64,000 bases of DNA from Channallabes apus (lineage: Eukaryota > Chordata > Actinopteri > Siluriformes > Clariidae), in contig CM060121.1 in the NCBI GenBank assembly GCA_030522415.1, positions 15,478,142 through 15,542,141 on the forward strand, in the 5' to 3' direction. Position 1 is the stretch's first letter; each line of letters starts with the position of its first letter. The notes under the pieces were generated by a model. The model saw nothing but the letters and a program-made list of their open reading frames with translations. It had not been told where the DNA came from and did no database searches. The translations under genes were made by a program, and so were the position numbers. Shown here one piece after another: positions 46,140-55,500 of the stretch.

Positions 46140-47250
46140 GCGAAGCAAATATCCTAAGTAATGTAATTTCTGGTGGGTTTCCAGAGCCGTGCTCTAGCGC
46201 GCTGCCATTTCCCAACTTGTCATCACGTGACTCTTCAAAGCACTTTTTGTAAGTCACTCTGGATAAGAGCGTTTACCAAACGCATAAATGTAAATATAGG
46301 AATGATTTGGATCAGGCATTCCACTCTTTATGGGAACGACTGCAGAAATTTGTGTGAATGTCGATTCAGGCCTAGGTGGTCTGGATCGTAATTCACGAAT
46401 GTAAAATGTAAATTGGTTTTCCAATATTTTACTGTAGCTTAGAGTCTTATCACTGAACTGTACTTGAAGTCTTCTGTAGATGTCAACCAGTTTTACGGCT
46501 TCATTCATGAGAAATTTCATCAAGTCCTGGTTTGACTTGAATGCCCTCATAATTAAAAACAGTGTATACACACTTCAAGATGAAAAATATATGCCTCCTG
46601 ATGGTCACATAATAACATTAAGGATGGTGCGACTACTGACATCTTTAGAGAACATAATACTACACATAAGTTCATTTGTGTTTTAAAATGGGCATAGATA
46701 ATAACTTGAAGTGTGTAACATGTTGAGGGCATACATTTCTGTAACTTACGTATTTCAATGCTGTGGAATTCATTTTCAGTACAGTAGGACTGTATATGCT
46801 GGCTTAAGCAATCACTATATACGGTCAGTGTTTAGTTCTCATTACATAAAGCATCAACAAAAAAATTGAGGTGTTAGGAAGACTTGTATCTCACCAAAAT
46901 TGATTCTTGGCTATTGTATGTATTAATGAATAAATTGCTAATTAAAAAAGCATGTATTTTAAATATTAAGATTAATAAAAAAAATTATACACTAATGTCC
47001 ATCCTGCAACCTTATCTATGGACTAGTACTACACTATAAAACCCACCTGCTGAGTAAAATTAATTAGATTTTTCTTTTTTTCTTCAAAAGCAAAAGTCCG
47101 ACCCATTAAGCAGCATGTTAGCAAAATATTTCATTCTGCCCCTGTAGGGGATTTTCTTTTCTGAAGGTGTGTGATGTTGGTGTGACATTTCTACACCTGC
47201 ATGTGCAACCTTTCAACTCAGCCACATCACAAGAAGCTTTGAAGTGACTG
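46140..47250. other. Intergenic sequence between L1 and gng14
   Basis: A 3' tail of the common fish SINE type (GTAAGTCACTCTGGATAAGA) lies at about 46243-46300. Otherwise AT-rich unique-looking sequence with short frames. Regulatory sequence for gng14 may be here, but I see no firm motif. Confidence 0.45.
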
Positions 47251-47451
47251 CAGAGTGCAGAGGACAGTCCAACAGGGGTTAAATAGCCAGGACGGGAGAC
47301 CACAACCCTACACAACCTTAGTGGAGCTTAAACAGCATCTAGGGCGTCTCAAAAGTGAATCTCTGATATCACTGCAGAATAAAATTAAGCAGCCAAGAGC
47401 AGCACCGCACACAGACGTGATCAGTCTCATGCTGCAGGTAGTGGCTGTGAG

Positions 47452-48049
47452 ATGGAAGCTGGAAAAGTGTACAGTAGCAACACTGTGCTTCAAGCTAGAA
47501 AAGCTGTGGAGCAGCTGAGACTGGAGGCCAACCTGGAAAGGATCAAGGTGAGAATTAATTAGAAACAAAACTTTGTGATATACAGTACAAGTCTTGTGTT
47601 TTTAAAATGTTACATGACAGTTAATTAACATTTTCCTGTACTATAGTGTGAAGTCTAATGTATTGCATGTTCATTAGATGTTAACAGAGATATTGAAAGG
47701 ATAACGATAATTAAACTTTCATTACATAATAAAAAGAAATACATAAATTTAAGCACTAATTTGGGGCAGCACGGTGGTATTCTCCATGGGTCCTCGACTT
47801 GATTCTGTGTTTGGTTAACTGTCTGAGTGGAGTTTAGATGGATGAATGTGTGAATGCAAGGGTGCGTGGTCCCCTATGGTTGACTGGAGTCCCATTCATG
47901 CTGTATGTGTGTTTATGAGTTAGATCTCAGCTGCGGCTGCTCAACTTGTGCAATACTGTCAGGAACACAGACGTGGAGATCCGCTGCTCACAGGCATCGC
48001 TGCCTCATCCAACCCCTTCAAGGACAAAAAATCTTGTGTGCTACTGTAA
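47452..48049 (+). CDS. gng14: G-protein gamma subunit, two coding exons
   Basis: Small prenylated subunit that pairs with G-beta and anchors the dimer to membranes in receptor signalling. Exon 1, 47452-47547, encodes 32 residues including QARKAVEQLRLEANLERIK, the family's N-terminal helix that packs on G-beta, and ends at donor AAG/GTGAGA. Exon 2, 47924-48049, starts after acceptor TGAGTTAG, encodes ISAAAAQLVQYCQEHRRGDP, the SNPFKDK block and the C-terminal CaaX box CVLL. Leucine at the end predicts geranylgeranylation. Total 73 residues, a usual gamma length, with no break. The ATG at 47452 fits the family start. The symbol rests on position between dhps and fbxw9, as recalled for human GNG14; sequence alone supports only the gamma family. 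A SINE fills the intron. Confidence 0.9.
47762..47915 (+). repeat. SINE fragment in the gng14 intron
   Basis: Starts GGGGCAGCACGGTGGT, as in the SINE at 17908-18277, and ends near GTCCCATTCATGCTGTATG, about ten bases before the splice acceptor of exon 2. Box B is degraded. Confidence 0.65.
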
Positions 48050-48067
48050 GAGCTATATGTATATACG

Positions 48068-48073
48068 AATAAA
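48068..48073 (+). promoter_or_regulatory. gng14: Poly(A) signal of gng14
   Basis: AATAAA, 18 bases past the stop codon. A T-rich stretch (48110-48145) that could act as the downstream element follows. Confidence 0.6.
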
Positions 48074-48112
48074 GACAGTATATTAAGATTTATTCTGTCT
48101 GTATGGTGCATG

Positions 48113-48154
48113 TCACCTTTTTTTGCTGTACTCTCACCTTTTTTTGCTGTACTC
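48113..48154. repeat. 21-bp tandem duplication
   Basis: TCACCTTTTTTTGCTGTACTC occurs twice without a gap (48113-48133 and 48134-48154). Confidence 0.9.
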
Positions 48155-48284
48155 TCACTTTTATTCTTTTACATACATCTTTTACTTATACTTCTGTAAG
48201 TTGCTGTAAATGTAAATTTATTTATGATACATTTACATTCTGATTTTAAGAGCATGGATGCTTACAAATTATTAGTGCTTCTAA

Positions 48285-48325
48285 ACAACTTATATTCAGT
48301 ATATAGTATACTGAATATAAGTTGT
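48285..48325. repeat. Perfect 19-bp inverted repeat, 3-base loop
   Basis: ACAACTTATATTCAGTATA (48285-48303), TAG, then the exact reverse complement (48307-48325). It lies about 240 bases downstream of the gng14 stop. Confidence 0.95.
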
Positions 48326-48599
48326 CTGTTAATGGACTTAGTGGACTCAATAAGAGATTGAGATTCAGTAACTCAGAATTTTTTTTTAACTTGTACAGAG
48401 AGAAATGTTGCATATTACAGAGACTGATAATTGACAGATGTGATACAGTACAAACTCCTAAAGACCTTATTTTATCCACAGATGACAAATAACGATGTGC
48501 AACGGCTCCATTATCATAGTAAAGTTTTCTTTTGTGTATTCGTACTTTACTTAAGTATTTTCCATATGTAATAGTTTTTACAGTACTTCTACTCACTAC

Positions 48600-48775
48600 A
48601 GTTTACATTTACATTACTTCTATGGCATTTGGCAGATGCCGTTATCCAAAGCGACTTATCTGAGCAGTTGAGGGTTAAGAGCGTTGCTCAAGGGCCCAAC
48701 AGGGACAACTTGTGGGTCGTTGTGGGGTTTGAACCTGGGATCTTCCGAACTGTACTCCAACACTGTAACCATTTT
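48600..48775 (-). repeat. tRNA-derived SINE
   Basis: On the plus strand it starts with TTTGGCAGATGCCGTTATCC and AAAGCGACTTATCTGAGCAG and ends with GGTTTGAACCTGGGATC, the complement of a box B. Related to the SINE at 9885-10060. The flank 48780-49150 shows nothing further. Confidence 0.85.
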
Positions 48776-49163
48776 TTTGATTAAAAAAAAAACCTGTACT
48801 ATTACTCACTACGTTTAAAATACAGACATGTTAATTTTCAGATGACAATCACAGAAAAAGTGCATTGATTTTCCAATCTAAACATAATCGTTCAAGCTGT
48901 CACTCACACAACTGAGCTACACCCCACTTGGGAGGGAGGCAAACAATTCCACCAGTCCAGGAGGTCCATGTTCACACAAATTACATTGTGAAAGTTTAGA
49001 TTGGTTAACACATTAATGTGGGCTATATGTATTGGGCTACATATGTGGCTTCTTTTTCAAGCCTGTTGAATGGATGCACTAGTTAAGGAGAGATTAGAAA
49101 TAATTGAGCTACTGTAACTAGCCAACATATGGAGCAAGAATTAGAAACACTTACACGTTTTTT

Positions 49164-50924
49164 ATTTTTTATTTTTTTATTTCAACAATATTTTTATTGA
49201 TTTTAACAGGGATAAAACAGGGTAAACATGTAATATTTTAATACAGGTTTTATAATCCCCTTATAAACCCTATAACACCCACCCCGTCCCTCCCCGACTC
49301 CAAGCCAGTTTTACAAGCATAAGAAAGGCTAAACGCCAGGCATTGAGAGAAACCAAAAAAGAAAAAAGAATATGGAGCTGGAAGTTTTTTGGTTCTACGT
49401 GCAAAAAAAATAAATAAAGAGGAATAAAAAGGGGATAGAAAGCAAACAAACAAGTAATTAAATAAGACAGGAATCAAACTATAAATGTATATGAAAAAAG
49501 TGAAGGAAGGGCCCCCACACCTGTTGAAATTTAAAGTCTGAGTAATGAATTGAGTAGTGAATCTTCTCCAGGGACAGACAGGACATGATATCTCTGAGCC
49601 ACTGGGCGTGAGTGGGTGACGTGGCATCCTTCCACTTGAATAAAAGAGAACGCCTGGCCAGGAGTGTCGCAAAAGATAACAATCTCTTTTTGGCTGGACT
49701 TAGACTCTTACCCTCTTCTCCAGTGACACCAAAAAGAGCAATCAGAGGGTCTGGTTCAAGATTGCAATTCAATATGAAGGACAGGGTCTTAAAAACATCC
49801 CTCCAGAATTTTTCCAAATTCGGGCATGTCCAGTACATATGAATAAGAGACGCCTCTCCACTTTTACATTTATTACAGCAAGGATCAATGTCTGGGTAGA
49901 AACGGGAAAGTTTAAGTTTGGAGAGATGAGCCCTGTGTACAACCTTAAACTGTAATAAAGAGTGGCGGGCACATAAGGAGGTTGAGTTGATAAGTTTAAG
50001 AATTGAATTCCAAGTATCATCTGATAGTGACAAATTTAAATCGTTCTCCCAAGCAGTTTTAATTTTACACAGAGGGGTGTGACTCGAAGCCATCAATCCA
50101 CCATAAATAGTGGATATTAGGCCTTTACGCAGCGGGGACAAACAGAGGAGATTGTCTAGAATGTTTGCTGCAGGAGCCTCAGGGAAATTTGGTATTAAAG
50201 AGCGAATGAAGTGTCTTACTTGCAGATATCTGAAAAAATGAGAATTGGGTAAGTTAAACCTTTCGGAAAGCTGTTCAAATGATGCAAACTTATGGTCAAC
50301 GAACAGGTCTTTGCAAAGCTTGATGCCCTTATTGTACCATTCCTGAAACACTGAGTCATGTAAAGAAGGTTGGAAGAGATGGTTAGAGACGATAGGACTG
50401 GACAGAGAAAAGCCAGAAGACCGCTGTGCTTTCTGAACTGAGCCCATACTCTCAAGGTATGCACCACTACTGAGTTATTGATTAATTTAATTGAGGGGAT
50501 GGGGAGAGCAGATCCAAGGAGTGCAGAGACAGAGAGATTTTTGACAGACTTTATCTCCATTTCCACCCAGGCAGGCCGATTAGGTTGGTTATGAAAATAT
50601 GACCAAAAGATGACAGATCGAATGTTTGCTGCCCAGTAGTAGAAACGAAAATTAGGTAGAGCCATGCCACCGTCTCTTTTAGATCTTTGGAGTAGGGACT
50701 TATTCAATCGTGGATGTTTACCTTTCCAAAGGTAAGAAGATATAATTGAGTCTAAAGCGCCAAAGTAAGACTTGGGAATAAAAACAGGTACAGACTGAAA
50801 GAGATATAAAAATTTAGGAAGAATACTCATTTTAATGGCATTAATGCGGCCCACCAGGGACATGGACAGTGGTGACCATCGTCCCAAGTCCTTTCTTGTT
50901 TGGTTCAACAACCTAATAAAATTT
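49164..50924 (-). mobile_element. L1-type LINE, 5' truncated, with 13-bp target duplication
   Basis: The word TTACACGTTTTTT flanks it at 49151-49163 and 50925-50937. On the minus strand the element ends in an A-rich tail (complement of 49164-49200). It keeps only the 3' third of ORF2 and a short 3' UTR. Different subfamily from the L1 at 27717-46140, judged by the encoded sequence. Confidence 0.93.
49479..50911 (-). pseudogene. C-terminal L1 ORF2 fragment
   Basis: Two frames: 50911-50216 (GRINAIKMSILPKFLYLFQS and a DGGMALPNFRFYYWA block, the thumb region of L1-type reverse transcriptase) and 50447-49479 (with the knuckle CCNKCKSGEASLIHMYWTC). A single frame change near 50440 joins them. No catalytic part, so inactive since insertion. 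Confidence 0.9.
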
Positions 50925-50937
50925 TTACACGTTTTTT

Positions 50938-51605
50938 TTTAATGCCAATAACAATTTTTTTTATAACGAGCCTGATAATGTTTTGGAGTGTTCTTTAACC
51001 ATATTATATTCTTTATGCTTGCAGTATGCCATTGTTTAATTGCACAGACTACTTGCATTATACAGTGTAGCAATGGTATCAACTAACTAGCTAAGCCATT
51101 GAAGTAATGAACGAGGCTAACACAGGCTACAAAAATCTATTTCTATGTGGAGTATTTGTACTTTAGTACTTAAGAACTTGGTTCTTAGACATTGACTTTG
51201 TCTAACAAACTTGTGTTTTAAAAACAATTATGCATTATTAATTGATAAATTTGTTGACAAAATTCAGCTTAAGGCAAATGTGTCTTATATTACCTTGTAT
51301 TAAATATATATTTTTAAAAATACACATAAAACATAGCAAGGTTTAAGGTGACAGCAGAAAAAACTACTGTGTACAAGAAAATGAGTATATAATAGAGACT
51401 AAGGAATACCTGCTGATCTGAGATGAAATGCTGAAAGAAAAAAGTTACTTAATCTCAATAATTAATATTTTAATAATTAATGAATAATTATTACTGTACA
51501 GTGAATGTGAAGATGTCCAGTTGGTCTAATCGCAGGATGAATGGCGGTGGTTCCCTGATGGAACCGATGCACCACAAATGAAACCATGTATGATGTAATT
51601 AGTTG
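50938..51605. other. Intergenic sequence, nothing identified
   Basis: AT-rich. The word AAGAACTTGGTTCTTAGACA at about 51171 recurs at about 52228 and holds a short palindrome (AAGAACTTGGTTCTT). No gene seen. Confidence 0.4.
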
Positions 51606-51800
51606 TCATCATTGTCGCCTTGTACCAGGGTCTGGGTTCAATTCCCGCCTCGGATCTGTGTGCATGTTCCCCCGTGTTTGGTGAGTTTCCTCTGGGTTCA
51701 CCAGTTTCCTCCCACAGTCCAAAAACATGCAGATTAGGCTTCTTGGCCTTTCTAAAATGCCCTGGGGTGCAAATACATCTATGGGCCACACTCATTCACA
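51606..51800 (+). repeat. SINE fragment
   Basis: Box B GGGTTCAATTCCCGCCT at about 51632, then the body words CTCCCACAGTCCAAAAACAT and GCAGATTAGGCT, as in the SINE at 17908-18277. The 5' end is short. Confidence 0.75.
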
Positions 51801-52540
51801 CATTGGGGCATTTTGGAAATGTCAAGTATGTTATAGAACATGTATACTTATAAAGTTTGATGTTACAGGCATTGTAAAATTTTTAAAATCAGATGAGGCA
51901 GAAAGTTTTGCTTTAGTTCCTTTATCAGGAGCCCTGGGAATATTGCAGGATGCAGTTTAAATCACAGACTTATATTCATGTTCTCGCTCTAATACAACAT
52001 ACAAATTATTTGAGTAATTCATACTTGCATGGCAGATGAACCAAATCAAATAAAGATCCATAAGTCTAACAATGAGAAAATGGAACAAAAAACTAACTGT
52101 TGATGTGACAAATTATTAAGTTAAGAGATATTTAACAGGTATTAAGGCAATCTCTAGAGTTCTCTCAGTCAGTTGTACGAGTTGTATGCCACTGTTAGCA
52201 GCTGCTATAACATAAGAAAATCATAAGAACTTGGTTCTTAGACATTGCACAATATTAAATGTATAAAAGATACAGTGATTAATTTATTCTTTAATAAATA
52301 AAAAAACATTAACATTGGCAAATTGCTCGGAAATAAAAACCTCAATGATGTGCGGTAAATAGAACGTAATCAACTTCAAGACATCCACAGTGGCATCACC
52401 CTCTCCCGTTACTGAATTATCATTTAAAAAAATTTTGCAACGTCAAAACCCCACAACACACACACATTTTGTGAGAATGCACATGTAATGGAAAATTGCA
52501 GAGCGTCTTCCGATGATTATGTCACTGCAGCATTGTACTG
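51800..52540. other. 3' side of fbxw9
   Basis: Contains a candidate poly(A) signal for fbxw9: TTTATT at 52283-52288, AATAAA on the minus strand, 258 bases past the stop codon. No other feature seen. Confidence 0.5.
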
Positions 52541-52545
52541 GAGAA

Positions 52546-55500
52546 TCATGACTGTCTGGGCCTCCACACTTCCACATTCATATCACTAGAGGCTACAGCC
52601 AACACCCCTGCCTCAACACTCAGCTACAGGGAAGAGAATAAGAAGGGAACACAGAGACCATGACAAGAATCTCATGGTAGAAATACTGATCCAAAACAGG
52701 ACCTTTAAACATTCATAACATGTGCCGGATAGATCTAAGGTTAAATTCATAGAATGGCTTAATATGTCCTGAGAGATAAGATGAGTAAAACTGAACCTCC
52801 CCAGTAAATGCTAATGAACCACAGGACGTGTTTATACTCACCCCAGTGGCTGTTGCATTATTGTGAAGCGTGTACAGAGTCCTCGGGGGCGCACATGGAA
52901 GGTGAACCTACAACAATCCACAAAACCACAAAGACCACTTCAAAAAAAACTAACAAATCATAAAACATAAAACATGCTGTGACACTACACGTTCACAAGT
53001 AAATGCTGAAATATCAATAAGTAAGTTTTTATTTAAATTCATTAAGGATTTAACCTTGATTGTGCGATCAGAGGAGCAGGTGTAAAGAGTTCCAGGTGAG
53101 TAATGGACCCCCGTCACCAGTGAGCTGTGGCCTACATTAAACTGGGCTACTGACTTTAATGAGCCTTCATTTATGGAGAAGGTGTGAAGGAGTCCACGGT
53201 TATCTCCGGCCCACACCTCATGCCCGCTGTACGACATGGACAACATGTAGGACTCCAGCTACAAACAGACAGACCGACAGAAATTATTAATCTCTTAGTA
53301 GAGTATCATACATATATTTTTTACCACTTTTTTATATTTTCATATACTGTATATTCATATATTTTCATTGTTCCTTATAATGTTCCTTATTGGTTTATAT
53401 AGAGAAGTTATAGTGTCTCATACTAGGTAGAAAAAAAAGGGGGGGGGGATCAATACAGTCAATCAAAAAAATATTTATTTAATTATTTAGTTATTAACCA
53501 CATTTGTTTTTGTGTGTGTGGGGAGTAACATATCACCACTCTGACCATTTTATAAACCTAACTATTTTGATATTTATAATAGAGATGAACCGGTTTATCG
53601 GCTGCTGACCAGAACTGACTGAGTTTTAATTTGATGGGCCATGTTGCCAAGTAGTGCAACAGAAGTGGAGTTACATTATCAAAAATTGCCACTGCATTTT
53701 CTCCGAACTAGTGAAATCTCATTAATTACACACACTAACACAAGCCTCAAAACACAGCAAGTGTAAATTAGTTGAAAATCCCATTTTGTATTGTTTAAAT
53801 ACTGCCCTTGGTTTTTAAGTGAGAAAACTGAGGTTATGAGGAATAGGCTACAGTACATTTAATTAATCATTAAACATTTTTAAAGGTGTAAAATTGTAAC
53901 AAAATCGAGGGAAAAAGTTTTATTTATTTATTTTTATTTTCTCCTCAGTTTAGTCGTGTCCAATTCCTCCCCGTCACTAGGTGGCTCCCACATTAAGGCT
54001 ACTACTACCACTCAGTCGGGAGGGCAGAAGACCTGGTTTCCTCCGAATCACGTGATGCCAGCCGCATCTTTTCAAACTGCTCACTTACGCACCGTTGGGG
54101 TCGGCGTAACACACTCGGAGGACAGTGCTATCTGCTATTCTGGTTGCGTGAGCTCACAGATGCCCGTGATTGGCTGTAGAGCCGCGATTAATGTGGGAGC
54201 ACTAAGTATCTCTCATCCCTCCCCTCTGAGAGAGAGATCAGCCAATCAGCTCTCTCTAGACCTCAGGCTGTGAGAGGTTACAGCATCTCCCGGGAATTGA
54301 ACTCGCGATCTCCGGATGATAGGGCGAGCACTTCGGATGCTTTGGAGCAATACCACTGCGCCACTCAGAGGCCAGAATCACAATTTTAATCGAATCGCAC
54401 CTAGGTAATGTGATGATATCATATCGCGTGGCGGCTGGTGATTCCTCTTCCTAGTAACAAGCATATGTTGTCCTGTGTTAGCAAGTAAGTATTATACTGT
54501 ATATACGTTTTAAGTATTTTTAGCGTTAAGGTTTAGTACATTTTGAATGCAAGAAAAGAAAACTTCAGAATGTACTGCAGTATGAAAATATTATAATAGT
54601 TGGGGTACAGTTGGTGAACTTCGACCTTCGATCATTTTGGCTGTATAATGTTCGTATGTCACTTTTAGGTATTCATTATTTACTGCACACTTTATTTTAA
54701 ACAGGTGCTTAGATTGATGTGTTGATATTACTTACAAGTATTTTCTTCAGTGGTTTTCCAGCTCTGCGGTCAAACACAGCCACTGTGTTATCTTTGCTGC
54801 CAGACAAAATGTACTGCTCATCAGACGCCAGACACAGCACGATGTCATTATGCAGTCGAAGGCTTTGGACCAATGGCTCTGCCGCTAGAACAAAGAAATG
54901 ACACCATAACATGTGACATCACCAAAGGGAAGAGTCATTCTTACCATTACAGGAGCATCAGATGAGTAATATCTGTAATGTACAGTAGAAACAGGTTGGA
55001 AATTATGGCACTCCTTGAGTATAGCCCTACTGTATACATGTTCTATGAGGAGTGTTCAAGACAATCCAGGACTTAAATTTCTTGTGAATGAAGGCATAAA
55101 ACAAACTGATATTTAATGAAGACTTCAAGCAAGGTATGGTGATGAGACTCGCCACACTCACAAAGTAAAACACTTGACCGGTAACAAGCTCGCCCTATTA
55201 TCTGGAGATTGCAAGTTTGATTGCTGTAGCCTTCTGCAGCCGGGAGCCTAGAGAGAGCGAATTGGCCGAGCTCTCCAATTAGGGATGGGAAGCAATCCAA
55301 CTCCGGTGCTCTCACATCAATCACAGCTCGAGCCTAATTTTTAAAAATTAGCAAAACTTTCTACCTTGATGACAAGCACTAGATTATATAGAAAAACTGA
55401 AGGTACTTTTTTACTCTCATAACTGCAATCTAAAGTCCAGGTTTGACTTGAACACCACTAGTAATACACTACAACAGGTATATGGTTCGAATTCTCAAAA

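Larger units (their letters stand above)
27717..46140 (-). mobile_element. L1-type LINE, near full length, split into five pieces by nested insertions
   Basis: Non-LTR element on the minus strand. Pieces: about 46140-43991, 41763-41647, 38719-37379, 36744-36067 and 28640-27717, together about 5.2 kb. They hold ORF1 (coiled coil and RNA-binding region), then ORF2 with apurinic endonuclease, reverse transcriptase and C-terminal zinc-knuckle region. Insertions: Tc1 at 41764-43990, gypsy element 3 at 38720-41646, a solo LTR at 36745-37378 and a hAT element at 28641-36066. Both reading frames are decayed. The 5' border (46080-46240) is uncertain. Confidence 0.9.

Noticed and set aside
47255..47518. 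87-codon plus-strand frame as the gng14 protein
   Set aside because: It overlaps gng14 exon 1 in another frame; the G-gamma signature is read only from the ATG at 47452.
54025..54305. tRNA gene near 54300
   Set aside because: Box A and B words are present on the minus strand, but no full cloverleaf is seen and a SINE body follows.
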